Made by a program: the position numbers and the translations under genes. A stretch of 64,000 bases of DNA from Parelaphostrongylus tenuis (lineage: Eukaryota; Nematoda; Chromadorea; Rhabditida; Metastrongylidae), in the NCBI GenBank assembly GCA_019055375.1, contig JAHQIW010005980.1, forward strand, positions 1 through 64,000. The letters run 5' to 3'. A model generated the notes under the pieces. It was given only the letters and a program-made list of their open reading frames with translations, did no database searches and was not told the DNA's origin. Of this stretch, positions 1 through 13,300 are shown piece after piece; position 1 is the stretch's first letter; each line of letters opens with the position of its first letter.

Positions 1-3000
1 TTTCTGACCAATATGGTTTTTTCTAACTGTAAGCAGTAACCTTATTATCGATGGCAGGGGGTATTTCTCATCTTGTTGTGATTTTTACTGAATGTTTTTT
101 GGCTGGTAGTTTATAGTGGTGAAAAGTGTTCTTTTAACTGAACCTTAGAGTTATAAGAAGTTTTATACTTGGCGCTGGATTGGATTCTATTATTTGCATT
201 TTGTGTTCTTGAGAAATGTGAAAAGCTAATATGAAAAGCCTTTTTTTTCATTTTTAAGTTGTTTGTAAGAATGACTAGATAAGTCTAGTGGTTCCTATAC
301 TCAATAAGAGAAGGATGAATTTGCCCGCTATTTTCTACTTTGAGGGTTCCTCGCATGATATGTCTGTCGTATGGTTTCCAGGTGAATCAGGAAGTTTCGT
401 ATCGTTGTTTCACTCGAATCTTGACTGGAAGGGCCATAAGCCAGTAATTTTAATTATTATTTGTAGGCATTATTTTACATAGACGGTAATTATCAGCAGT
501 TTTTAGGAGCAAGTAGGGTGTTAGCAAGCTTTCTTCCATCTTATATTAAAACAGAATCATTTATTTTCTGACTCTGAAACATGCTTTTAATTGTGAATGT
601 GTCTGCGATAAACAGATTAAATTGATTCATGTATTAAGCATTAATTTTTTGATTTTTAAACTGGGGAGACTTTTAGGATGTATATGATTTATTTTTTTTC
701 CCTTCCTTGAACTCATATTTTTTCCATCTTGAGTTGTTGCTTTTTACATCCAAGAAAGTAAATCCCAAATATTTTAATATAAAACAATTATAACTCATGG
801 TGCGGCGTTTTCTTTTTATGTCTGTGATGGGATATGCCCACCGAATGGATTGTTTTAAATATAAAAGGGTGTCTTTCTTGTCGAAAATCTTTAAGTAATG
901 TGTTTAAAAATGAGATAATAAGTAACATAATTTTAATACATTGATTAAATATTTGTATTTATCTTAGTTATCCTGGTTTGTATTAAGATGACCCACAGAG
1001 TGACAAAATGGACTTTTTTTCTCTAGTTTGTCTTATGTAGTTAGGTTAGGACTGAGTTTGTCACGAATTTTGTAATGCTTGTATGGTGGTGGGTGGAATT
1101 TTCAATCCCTATGGTTTGATAGCAAACTATGCATAACCGCTTGATGTTCATCAGCAATCTCCGATACATACCGTTCAAATAAGATATACAGGTTATTTTA
1201 ATGATTTTCTTGCCTTTTGTTATTGTTATAGATCATCTACAAAACAGTGGAGTCATGACTGTACACCTAAGTTGTCCCTTAAAATGTCATTAAGCTGGGA
1301 CCTGCTATTGTTTAGTATTTGTGATAGGTAATGGATTGGGGATTCTGAGATGGGTGGGTTCTCCTTTTTGATGGCAATCAGTTGTATGATTATACATAAC
1401 CAGGGTAATGTAACATAAAGTGGGATGAGGTAGAGGTTGTATCCAAATGTGTTTCCGCCTTATCAACATTATGAAACTCCTGGGCCATATGCCACTATAA
1501 AACTGATAACGCAAAGTTGTTTAATGTAATATAAACCATAAAAAATCCATCCTAAAATAGATTTTCTCGCTTTTCTTTGTTAAGTCAGTTTTACGTTTCC
1601 ACTGGTACTGCTGTTTTTCTGCTAAAATACTTATGTGCTAAGATTTTGAATGATGATCTGACTTGTTTAGTTATTTGTGTTCTCTCAGGATTGTAAGCAA
1701 AATTTTTCCCATATTAGTCTGTTGATGAATAGGAGTGCTTAATACAAACTGTCTTGTGAGAACAGTTGAAGATGTGCTAACACCGAAATTTGTGCCGGAG
1801 TTGGCAATGTAGGCTCTTTGGTTCATTTGCAACTAAATAGTAGAAAGTAACTATGCCAAATAATTCCACTTCAATGATATATCTGGCTCTCTCTTAAAAA
1901 ACAAACAACAAAAGATTGATCTCGAGGGTCCTGACTGTTTTTACCAATGACAGTGTATTTATGGTTTGGTAATTGATGAGTTCGCTGTGGGTTGTGCCCT
2001 ATGGATGAGGACTTAATTCCCGGTTCCTCTCACAGTCCCCGAAAGTGTTCTATTTCACACATTTATCTCATTTGATCTTGTGGTCTTAGTGCATAGTAAG
2101 CACTGTCCATTTCTTGAGCACAGATAGGCATTGGGGGGGTCGCAGCCATTACAGTAATGAGATAACACCGTAATCTCAAGGGAGTTTCTATTCCAAAGTG
2201 TATATATAACTCGTTCCTTACTGTGCTTTTGTTTATAAGCTCCCAGTGGTTTTAGTTCAAGTTTCTTTGTAATCATGTTGGAATCTTTTCTTTGTGTACT
2301 ATTTTGAAGTGGTTAATACAGGGTTTCAAGATGTAACCCAAGTAAATAGTGAATTACTTTTTTCTGTGAGCCGATGATTGTAATGGAAAGAGATTTTTTT
2401 GGTGATTATACATAACATATATACACATACCAACATTATTGAGAGAACACCTGGTTAATATATCTCGAGTTTATGCTTATAAACGAGTCTTTATGTATAC
2501 AGTCGGGTGTGTGAGCCGGGAGCGGGCAACCAAAAGCTAAGGAGGCGGGCATCGTGCTCAGCCTTAGCGGATGGTCAGTAGTATCCACGGGGGGTGGCCT
2601 CCCCATTTGTGTCAGGTAGGTGATACGTCGTGTTCATTAGCTGTGTGAACACTTTCTTACCCGGGTTGATGCACAATAGCGTACGTATGACTACACATTG
2701 GCTGGTGGTGACCGACATGTTGGTCTGGGGGGGGTGCCGGATGGTAGTCCAATTTTTTAGTTTTATTGGTATGAGAGAAGAAAGGGGTTTGTGAAAGAGT
2801 AAAGAAATTATGATGAAACACAGACATCTAATAAGTTATTATGGGAACTACATTATGTTCCGGGTACAGCACTATATTGTGTTGAACAGGTCTAATTTTT
2901 TTTCTTAGAATGATCATGTTAACGCGCGTACCCCATTACAATTGGTTGCCACTTTTGTCTAATGAAAATAGATTTATGCAGAATACCTCAGGAGGCAGCT

Positions 3001-6000
3001 CTTCATGGGATGTCTTTATTCTATGAAATCCTGTTGATAAATTCTTTTCATTGGTATTTTGTGTTTATAGTTGTTACTCAGTGTCCTTAAAATTTATAGG
3101 CCTCACATTGTGATCTACAAAAGTGACTGTTATTGTCTTCAATAGCCCTGAACGTTAACTGTCTTCATCCATCAGATTCATGACGTAATGACTTCGGTTT
3201 TTCTACTTTCCTGTACTTTTTTCATTAGCAAGGCTGGCCTCAGAACTCATTTTGGAGGTCTGTGTGTATTCTGAAATGGCTTCTCAATCTTTTGCTTTTT
3301 TTACTGTGTTCTGATTTCTGAACGCCTTCCTTTCCCACTTTCCCCGCTACCCATAGGATATATGCCTGCCACGCAATGAGAAAAGAAGAGACATATAAAC
3401 TGCTTATTAGGCGACTGGATGGATGAAGTCTGGAAGATCAAATTTTATTTTTGGGTTCTGGTCAAGTCAAGTACTACTATCCCCCTGTTTATGTCTGGGT
3501 CCGTTCCCTCATCCCTCACCTGTTTCTCTCCCTGTTTTTCTCTTTGTGTCATTAAACCCCCCGACTGTTTGTGTAGTTTTATTCACTGTAGTTAATATCT
3601 ATGTTCACTTGATTTTGAGACTTTCCCAGCAAAAATTAAATGATTATGGTGGCCATTTTATTAACTTCAAAAAACAAAAGATTTTAGATTAAAACTCTGA
3701 TTTTTTTTCTTTAAAAATATGAAAAATGGAAAAATATTTTACTTCCTGTTGTAAAAATGCTATTTTAGATAGGCTTTACAAAGGTTTTCTTCTCATCTCA
3801 TAAGTCCATCCTGAAATACTTGATTGTTTTTATGGCTATTTTCTGGTCAGAAATGCCCCCTCCTCCACTTCCCCCCTTCCCTTCTCCCTGCTTTTGTTTT
3901 AACTAACTCAGTTCCGATGAGTTTTTACCAGTATTTGGCTCAATTGTCATTTATTGTAAAACTGAAATGTGGCCATATGTCCTAATAATATTTAATAGGT
4001 AATTTTTATTTCATGAATGCCAACATTATGAATTATTATTTATGCCGACCTAATAGTTAAATAAACCATAGTACAAACAGTCATTTTTTGTTTTGTTTTG
4101 TGGTGTTTTTTTTTTTTTCCAACTACATACGAGCTTCAGTATCTAAAATAAGGATAACATCTTGAATGTCAAACGAAAGCACTAATCGGAATGATCATTC
4201 TCCCTATTTATCCTTCTCCTCACTCAGATTTTAATATTAGGTGTCTTCACACACATTATGTGTCCCTCAACTGGTGCCTGAAGACAACCTGACTTCATGA
4301 CTTCTTTTACAACAAGAAATTATACACATGTCTTATATAATTTTAAAAAAAAACACTATTGCTATAAAAATGTCCTGCCAAATTCTCCAGTTTTCCAGAA
4401 GATGAAAAAGAAATATGTTTGAGTGGTACATGCAAAAATACTCTGGTTTTTATGATATAATTAATATGAAAACACCTGGCTGGTTATCAATAGTTTTTTT
4501 ATATGTTAATTTAGGTCTTTGATTCTACAGCCGTTTTGCTCTTGCAGTTTAGAACGGTTCTCACGACTGTCTTGGGGAGGCAGTCATGTAATAGCTCAGA
4601 TGCTATCATAATATGACTTAACTTCATTTTACAGTTATTATAGGGTGTTGCTGAGGGTTGCAAACTCAGAAGTGTGTGTGTGTGTATTTGAGAGACGAAG
4701 GAGAGATCGTCCTGATGGTTGAACATTTTGTAGGGTTAATTCTTTTGTCACAAGGACTTTCCATCCTATGCCTTAGAAAACATGTCTATGTCACCTGGTT
4801 TTCTGTTTATTGTAGCGTGTTATGTATTCAGAACTTCATAGTATTCTATGATCGTTAGGTTGGGTACCTTGTTGGGGGAGCTTCCATATAGCCGTCATGT
4901 GGGGAGTAACTAGCCCAATTAGATACTAGTGGCCGTGAGCCCTTATACTGAGTGATTTGTTTTTGTGTGCTCTTTGAGGAATGTGAGGCTCTGAGGTGAG
5001 ACGAGCATTTCATATAATGGTCTGTTGTTTTCCCACACAGTTTGAAGATGAAGATTGATAGACTTTTACGGCTCAGGTCCTGTCAAAGCAGAGTGTCATT
5101 TACTGAACAAACCCAGTTTATTTTTTTCGACTAACTAGTAGTAATCATGTAAGTGGTGTATTAGTATTGAGTGGAAACTGTTCCAGTAATTTGTGTTTCT
5201 TCGTCAATTCTGGACTAGTCTTGCTTCCGTAAGAAATTGTACTCCACTTTTATAATCATGTACGGCGGGGGGACGATACGAGATTGTCATTTGAGTATGA
5301 GATAGATGTGGAGTACCCTTTATGTTGAAAAACATCCACAGATCTCATTCTCTCTGAAGGTTTTGTAACGATTAATTTCTGCTGCGTGAGTAAGTTGTAA
5401 TTCTTCACTTATTTTATAATTATGGAATCAATAATTATACCGGCACCTTTAATTGGGCAGAATAGATAAAAGGGAAATTTGTATTGTTGTCTAAATGAAG
5501 TCCATATTAAATGTTTTTCCAATTAGAGGTATTCGTTTCAGAAAATTATATTAATTTGATAAGATCTAGAATTGCTTGGGTGTACTGTACTAATGCTGAG
5601 ATTACAGACTGATAGTCTCCTGGTGAGGTAGGGATTGTTTAAGTTGGAGTATGTCCACTTACCTTTGTGTGATTTGATACTGCAAAAGATCAAAAAAACT
5701 GTGAGAACATATTTTCTAAACAGTCAAGTCGCGTGTCTAGTCTCCTGTGTCACAAAAAGTATTGAAAAATTTTTGGAAGAAGGAAATGAATTGGTCATCT
5801 TTTATTTGTATCGGTAGAGAAAGCACAATGGTAAGGGTGGTGAGATTTTTGTGAAGTTTTTGAAAGAATATAGTGGATAATCTATGTACACAGGATCCCC
5901 TGAGACAGCTAGGCATGGAGAGTGCCACAGAATTGGAATACTTTGTTTTTAGTGGTAGACTGAGGACAGCTTATTCTAGGTAAGAATGGTTACATAGAGA

Positions 6001-9000
6001 GAGTCATAGGAAATACGGGAGGTGATGGGTAGATCTGAGCTAGAAAGTGACAAGGGCGGAACAGATCTGGGTTGCTAGGGGAATTTGGAAAAGAAGTTAT
6101 GGGACTTTTTTTGTATTTAAGTATTTAGTCAGGAAATGGAGTGGGTGGTTGAACTAGCAGTGAAGCCTGCAAATTATTGTAATTGATGTGTCAGTATGAT
6201 TTTAATGACGTGACTTTTATTAAACCTCCTATGTCCTGGAGGAGGTGGATGGGTATGACATAGGATAGAAAAGGGGGTGGGAGTCATGCACGTAATCAGA
6301 GAAAAGCAGACCATACGTGTTTGACTTAAAAATTATGCATATCAGGACCATCACTTTCAGATATATAACAATGAGAACTGTTGGCAGAGGTAAGGTGGTG
6401 TTTATCAGTGTGGGTCTTCGGTCGTTGTAATCATTAATTGATGTCCAAGATTAGCAATGTTTTCTTTAAAACTGCTAAGTTAAGCTGTAATGTAAAAGAA
6501 ACGCAGTATAATGTAAGTTGGAACCGAAATGGTTACTTTCGAGTTTGCTTTATGGCTTGTGTGTACCCGAACTTAATAGGTTATAGAAAAGAACGTACCC
6601 GCTTCCTTTTTAAAAATCAATTACTCTTTACAACTGGATCTTAGGCTACATTTATACTGTGAAAGGTAAAACGAATCAGTCTTAGATACGTGGAAATGAG
6701 ACAACACTTACAGGATAAGTGTGCCAAAGCCCTAATGTGCCGTCTGAGGACCTGTGTATGTCCTATGTCAGTAGTAACCAGTGCCACAGGTGAATTTCTG
6801 TCTCTAATCATATAGTCACTGCATACGAGATTAATATTACAATTTTGTGCACCTCAGTGAAACACTATCACCATTTCGGGTGCTCAATGATCGCACTCCT
6901 GTGGCACAAGTGTCTTGGTTTACCATAATAGGTTAAAAGTGTCGAGTGGCGACATTTCTTATCTTCACGTAAGGGTTTTGTTTATGGGATGTAGCAGCTG
7001 AATTCTAGACCTTCGAGCCTGTCATGAGCTTGGAGCAAATTGCCTGAGTCATTTTGGCACTCCTATTTCTATGCAACTGTGTACCATAAGGGCAACCCTC
7101 TGGGACATTTTCAATGATACGATAGCACACAGTCTTTAAACATTTAAATAATAAAACATTGTCTTACAAGTCTAAACGTAGACAGATTGGATACTTACTA
7201 CTTTTGCCATTGTCAAGGTTTATCGCTTAAGAAACATCTCTCCTATTGGAAATCTTTTTAGATTATTCAGTTGAGAGATAACATGTCCTGTTAAGTCTTT
7301 CTCGCTTCAAAATAATCATTCTCCTGGTTGGGTGTTTACTGGGTTGTGCATCGTGATGCTATGCTGTTTCCAAAGTGTCTTATTTTCTGTGTCTTTTTTT
7401 GATACAGTAATAGTCTTTGCGAAACTATTTTTTTCTCAATGGAATATGACGTGTTTTCTTCTCTAATCTTTTTACAGTGAAACACTCAGATTGCATAGAG
7501 AACGTTTCCATGTAGGAAGCACACTTATGACACCAACTTAATATTCAATGGTTGAGAGCGTAAAGGACCGTCGGCCTGTGACAGCGCGTGGTTATTTGCT
7601 GCATATCAAGCAGATCGGACTTTTATCCTTGTCACAGCTTATGGGGAGGGGATTTGGATGTGACAAGTTCCATCTTCAACCCTATGCATTTGTAACCGCC
7701 GCATCCCATTGTTCGTGAATGCCCGAGAGTAAGATGGAAAGTATCACATGGCTGCTGAGTATCCGACCTCACAGAGGCACACGGAACCGCTTCACGAGCA
7801 CCGTCTCGTGCTTTGGATGTGTCAAGACTGATGGGGCGCTACGCGTGCACAGCGGGGACAGTCCGTGTTGGTTCAGTGAGAGCCCCGCAGACGCCCGTCA
7901 GAGCAGGCCCTGGGTGAAATGCGTGTGGAAGCGTGCAGGGATCGCCCGGGTTTTGGGTTTTGGTGGTGGCGGGGAGTGATAGCCGGTGTTTCTGGCCAGG
8001 GCTCTCTGCGGGCGTGCTCGGCCCAACCGCCGTCACAGTGAAGGACAGTCGGTGCGCCATGGGAATGAGGGCAATCTACCGTGTCTATCGTCTGGCGTGG
8101 CTCGCACCGGGAGTGTGACAGAAGGAACAAGGGGTGCTGCCGGTGCCTATGAGGGGTGTGGGGCTGTCAGCAAGCCAAGTCATGCATTGCATGGAGTCTA
8201 CATGTTGCTCTACCCACAATGGGAATAGTTTATTCAGAACCTTTAACAAGAAGCTAAGTGCCTGTCATTGCTACAGCGAAGGCGGCTGCGATGACAGCAA
8301 TTGTAAGAATACTTTCTGTGGTAATATGCTGAGATACAATGCAAGGCACGACTTTCCAGCATTACAGGAGGCCGATGTTTTGGTTATATGCTGAGGCCTC
8401 TGGGTTTTTGCTATTTCTGGGGAAGAGTAGTCCTGGTCCATAAATTTATGTTTGGGCTACTGCCGTTTATTTATATAACTTAGTTTCTTTCTGTCCTTGC
8501 ATAAATAGGAAGGCGCCAAGGTCCTTCCGTTATGCGTCTTGTGATGACTCGTCTCTCACAGGTGCGTCATTTGCACATTCAAGAACCACTTACATTCTAC
8601 AATTATTTACAGATCCTTGTCCTTGTTCCGGCAACCTTGCTGTGTACAAGTACAGATGAAAAGTGTGATCTCCTTCATGACAGTCCCCTAGGTCTACCAA
8701 AATATAAAATTTGTGGCACTTTAGTTCCTTAATCCTATAGTTACTGTATGTGGTAAGCTAAAATAATGTGATAGGTTTCTCTGTCTTGCTTGAGAAAAAA
8801 TATAATGCGTTGTTATTTTTCAGTTCTGTGGGGGGCAAAAAGTAACTTCATAATAACGCTTAAACAGTAACAAGTGTGTTTTTTAGCTTTATGGTCCGAT
8901 CCTTGTGTGACTGGTTTGACGCAACCCAGATACGAAGGCCTGATGTCTGCTTTGATAACAATGCCGTTGGTAAGTGTGATCCAAGAAGAATTTCAGGGAC

Positions 9001-10300
9001 AATGTACAGTTTTACTTCCAACATAATGTCTCAACCATAGTATTTTCTCATTCATGACATACTCGGTTTTTCTGGGTATATAGATTTTTTGTGGCATTTC
9101 ATATTTTTTCATGGTTAGGCAATAGCTTATAAGTTGCTTCGTGTCATGATGCTATCTATTCTATCCTGTCTTTCCACAGAATGCATTTGGTACTTTCAAA
9201 CACAATGTGCCGTTTACTAATGTTCCAGAGATGATAATCTAATGATTATAAAGGCTTTCCTATAATAATAGTGCTAACCTGACATGGTATAAATTATGGT
9301 AACATAATGTAATGGAGTTGCTTACCTTCAGTTAGTATTCCAATCTTGAAAGCTATGTTTTTCATGTATAGTAGTTTTATTAATGTTGTTTGTAGTTAGG
9401 AATCTACTGGTAACTTATAGTACTATACCTTGGCAATGAAAGCAAAAAAATAAATTCAGTTTTATTAAACAACGTTTTAATGTGCTGTTGTCCCCTTATT
9501 TGTGTGGATGTCAAATCTCACATGTGTTTCTACTTGGTTCTAATTTCATATCTGTACCGAGATCAGTTCTCTTGTCTCTCTGTTGCTTGATTATGAGTTT
9601 TGATTCTCTAACGTTTATCATATTCACTAATCTTGTGGTCTCTCTTTATGTGTATGTTACTTTTAATTATATTGTGTATAATTAATAGATGTGTGGTGGA
9701 GGGTCGCGATCCCACGAACGCCCCATATTATATGACTCAACACCTCCAGCGCGTTTATTATTGAAGTTGGGTGCTTTGATCTAATTTTTTCATTTCCATA
9801 TTATTTAATCAATGTGATCAGTGTTTCCCTCGTGTGTTTGTACCTGTGGCACTCCTGATCTCTATTATCTATATGCTATGATCTCAACTAAGATGCTCGG
9901 TTGAAGGGTCGGTAGGTTGTGTATACACACATGTCTATTGCTACATTGTACTATGACTGAACCTAGTTTGCGAATTTTTTAGTGTGTACTAGAAGATATT
10001 CACAAGGATGCTGATCTATGTACATTGCATAAAATACTGTGTGGGACAAATAAAATTCATTTGTGGGGGCGTGATAACCGACGGACCCATGCCAATCTCT
10101 TGTAAGTTAAGATTGTTTGGTGCTAGCTGAATCACACCCACCAATTATCCAATGTATCGTGGCCTACTCACAGGGACTAACTTATAAGGTAATATTCTAT
10201 AGTCTCTCGTCATAGAGATATTTCTCATTCGTAATACTATCACCACGATGCACACTTCCATTAGTCGTGCAGGTGGGTGCAGTGGGCTTGGGAGAGAAGT
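1..10300. other. Anonymous T/G-skewed stretch with no supportable gene
   Basis: I read this stretch on both strands and found no family motif, no exon series with consistent splice phases and none of the SINE, mariner or foldback repeats that are dense from 16.4 kb onward. Open frames are short and overlap each other. The + strand is rich in T and TG. Patches of different composition, such as the G-rich 2,510-2,760, break it up. Either it is non-coding DNA or its reading frames are destroyed by indel errors; the anomalous block at 61.77-63.54 kb, where a known gene can be followed, makes the second reading plausible. Confidence 0.5.
7560..8400. other. GC-rich patch inside the T/G-rich stretch
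   Basis: Base composition rises clearly toward G+C here compared with both flanks, and several short open frames overlap. One frame on the + strand at about 8,239-8,392 is cysteine-rich, with a C-x-C-x5-C-x4-C-x4-C spacing near 8,262-8,310, an AG acceptor just upstream and a GT just after the last of these cysteines. I do not recognise the family. It could be an exon read through sequencing errors or chance. Confidence 0.2.
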
Positions 10301-13300
10301 GTATGGTTAAATGTGTGCACCTCTAATCTCTGACGGAAAGCGATACACAGGTGATACTGCTCAGATCACTCACGTATGTGTCACATCTGTGATCAGGAGC
10401 AGCTATAGAGCGCTCATACTTACAGCTCGTGGTGATAGTGAACGATACAAGCTCGGTGTGCATCGGCAGGGGGAATATCCCAGAAGAACATCATTATTTC
10501 TTTTGGTGTACACTGACTACATTGTTATACTTTTTACATGTGATGTGTGTTGAGATGACATAATGTCACAGACACACATTTTGAAGTGCTTCGAAAGACT
10601 ACTCGCTCTGGCTACCATAAATTGGAGTTTTTGTCTCCGTGGCGAACACGATAATCAGAGCAGAGTATACCCATACAGAACATACAACAATATCTATGTG
10701 GTGCTCGTTGAAAGTCACACAATACTGGATCCTGGAGGGGATGGTAAGCGTAATGCCAGATAGGTTGCCTAATTGAAAGTCTCTGTGTGACTAACGAGAC
10801 GTCTGGGCTGGGTGGCGTGTGGAGCAAGTGATGGAGTGGCAGTATTACAGAGGATGTAAATAGGGATAGGGCTCACAAAGCATAAATAACTAATATTATG
10901 AAACATGAAGCACAGTGAGCAATGAATACGGACAAATGGGTGTGAAGTAGGTAATACTGATGGGGTGAAAGAGAAGAAAAAAGAGTATGACTTACAAAAC
11001 GTATGAAAGACGAAGACTGTAGTATGGAGGCGTCACGATCTGTAGGGTGTAGAGTGTGTGTGTGTGAGGAGTCGGAGTAGTGAACACGGTATAGGGAGTG
11101 AGAAAAACACAAACTAGAGTATAGGCATGAAGATGAAGGGGGAAAGATGAAATAGGGGGGTAGTACGGTGAATGGTCAGGGCTAAGCTCGAGGGAGAGTG
11201 TGTGACACACAAGATGAGGGACATCGTAAATAGACTATTGAGCGTATAGGGTAAGGTGTTGAAAATTTGAAACACAGTAGAAATGTGATATGTGAAAAGA
11301 GATTATAGGAAACACAGAGTGTAAGTCGACTAATAGCGGTAAACAAAATGTCGGAGTGATGTGGGAGTGAAATACACAAAAGGCATTATCGAAAAGGATA
11401 TTATAGCTGTGATAGAAATAGTGATCAAAGAGTTGGGTAGATATATATAACGAGGTAGCTATCTGAGAATACAGGTGTCGAAATAGTAGAAGTACACGGT
11501 TACATAACAGAAACGACTCATAGTAAGCGAAGGTGGAGAGTGTACACAGTGGTGGATTGGAGTGTGGAATACAGGTGAGGGAGCAGAGGCCTGGAAGAGT
11601 GTTGTGGGTGGTGGCATTGCAGAAATAGTTACTCAGGGTATGCTAATGACAATGTGAGGTTGTGGCTGGAAGTGAAACCAGAGAAAGTAGGTGTATAGAT
11701 AATTTAGGCAATATTGTCACAATACGGATAACAGACTTTATAGTCAAACTGCGTGAATCTAGTATATGGTGGGTGATTCTGATCATGATAACAATATACA
11801 TAATGGCGGTGGACATATATACAAGTAGGTCGTTCGACGTGAGTGGAGAATGACTAGGGATTAGTATGCGGTGTTAAGTGGAAGTGGGAAACAGAAAAGA
11901 CAAAAATCATATCGCAGAGGAAGGGATATTTAGTCTAACAGATAAAGGCATCTGATTAAGGAGTAGCGATGGGATGGTGCTCAACTCGGGGGGTGTGTGG
12001 TGTATTAAGATTGCTGACATCACATAGTGGATTAGTTCTAGGAGGCGCGCTCCGGTGCTAAGTAGAGATCGCAGCTCTATGCGACATGGTCAAGCGCCAT
12101 TAGTACAAAGATAAATGTAATGGATATGATCATCAGGTAATTCGGATATAGTGGTCCGTATATAATTCAATAGAGCAGTGATTTGTTCAGTCACATGATG
12201 ATACTATACAAGGATAGTATAGGTGTGACCTAGAGTGGAACCGTATTGTTAACGATGATATAAAAAGCACATGACATTGTAGTGTGGACTGCTACTGAAA
12301 AGAACGTGAGAGAGGTTATTGCAACTGGAAGGGTAAATGGGGGAGTCCAATGTGGTCATGGGACCCTATCAATCTGAAACTTACTATAGTCTAGGGAACG
12401 ACATGATGCTCAGGACGATGTGATAGGGGGCTGTGTGTGTGTGCATATCATGTAAGGCGGCGTGTGCGGCATAAGGAAAAGTGACAACTCGGAGAGATAA
12501 GATAGGGTGTACATGGGAGGTGTGTAATAGCGTATGTCTCTCCGTGGGCAAATTCTCGTGAAATCGTGTAGACTTGACATATAGGATGAGGCTAAATACA
12601 CGTAGATCAAGTGGTGAGAAGGTAGCACAGCGTGACAAGCCACGCTCGTGCAATATGGATACACAGTACAAGTCCGTATTACCTAATTCTGCAAGTGCGC
12701 ATAAACGATATCCGTGATACATTAAATGCTCTTTGTATCGTCTGACTAGTGTGAAACAGTGGTGAGAACGGGTAACAAAAAATTATCATGTGAGAATATT
12801 AAATACAGAGTAGATACCCTACTAAGAAATCACGAGTCGAATAGACACATAATGTATAGTGTATGGAGCAGACGTGGAGTGAGTGTGGTATGTATGATCA
12901 CGTGTGAATTAAAATGTACGGAGTCAGATAAGTGCTACGTGAGTGACGTACGAGGGTAAAAGCGGCTGCGGAAAGGACACTGCAGGGTTGTAAGCCAGAA
13001 CGACAAGGTGAGAAGGATGGATGTTCAGGAGTCAACTAGTCATGTGACAGGACATCTCGCGTGAGGGGACAGTGTGTAAATAGAATCAAGTAGAGAACAA
13101 AGGGATAGATAAAAAATAAAGAAAAAATGCGATGTGACACCATAGTGAAAAAGATAATGGTAGGGGAGAAAAAAAGATGATGAGACAAGGTACAGGATGA
13201 CATACTCGTGATGGGAATGATTGCGTTTGTATGATAGGTCATGACATATCTAAGACGACACATATCAGAGGAAAGTGTGGTAGTGACAACTGATATGGAT

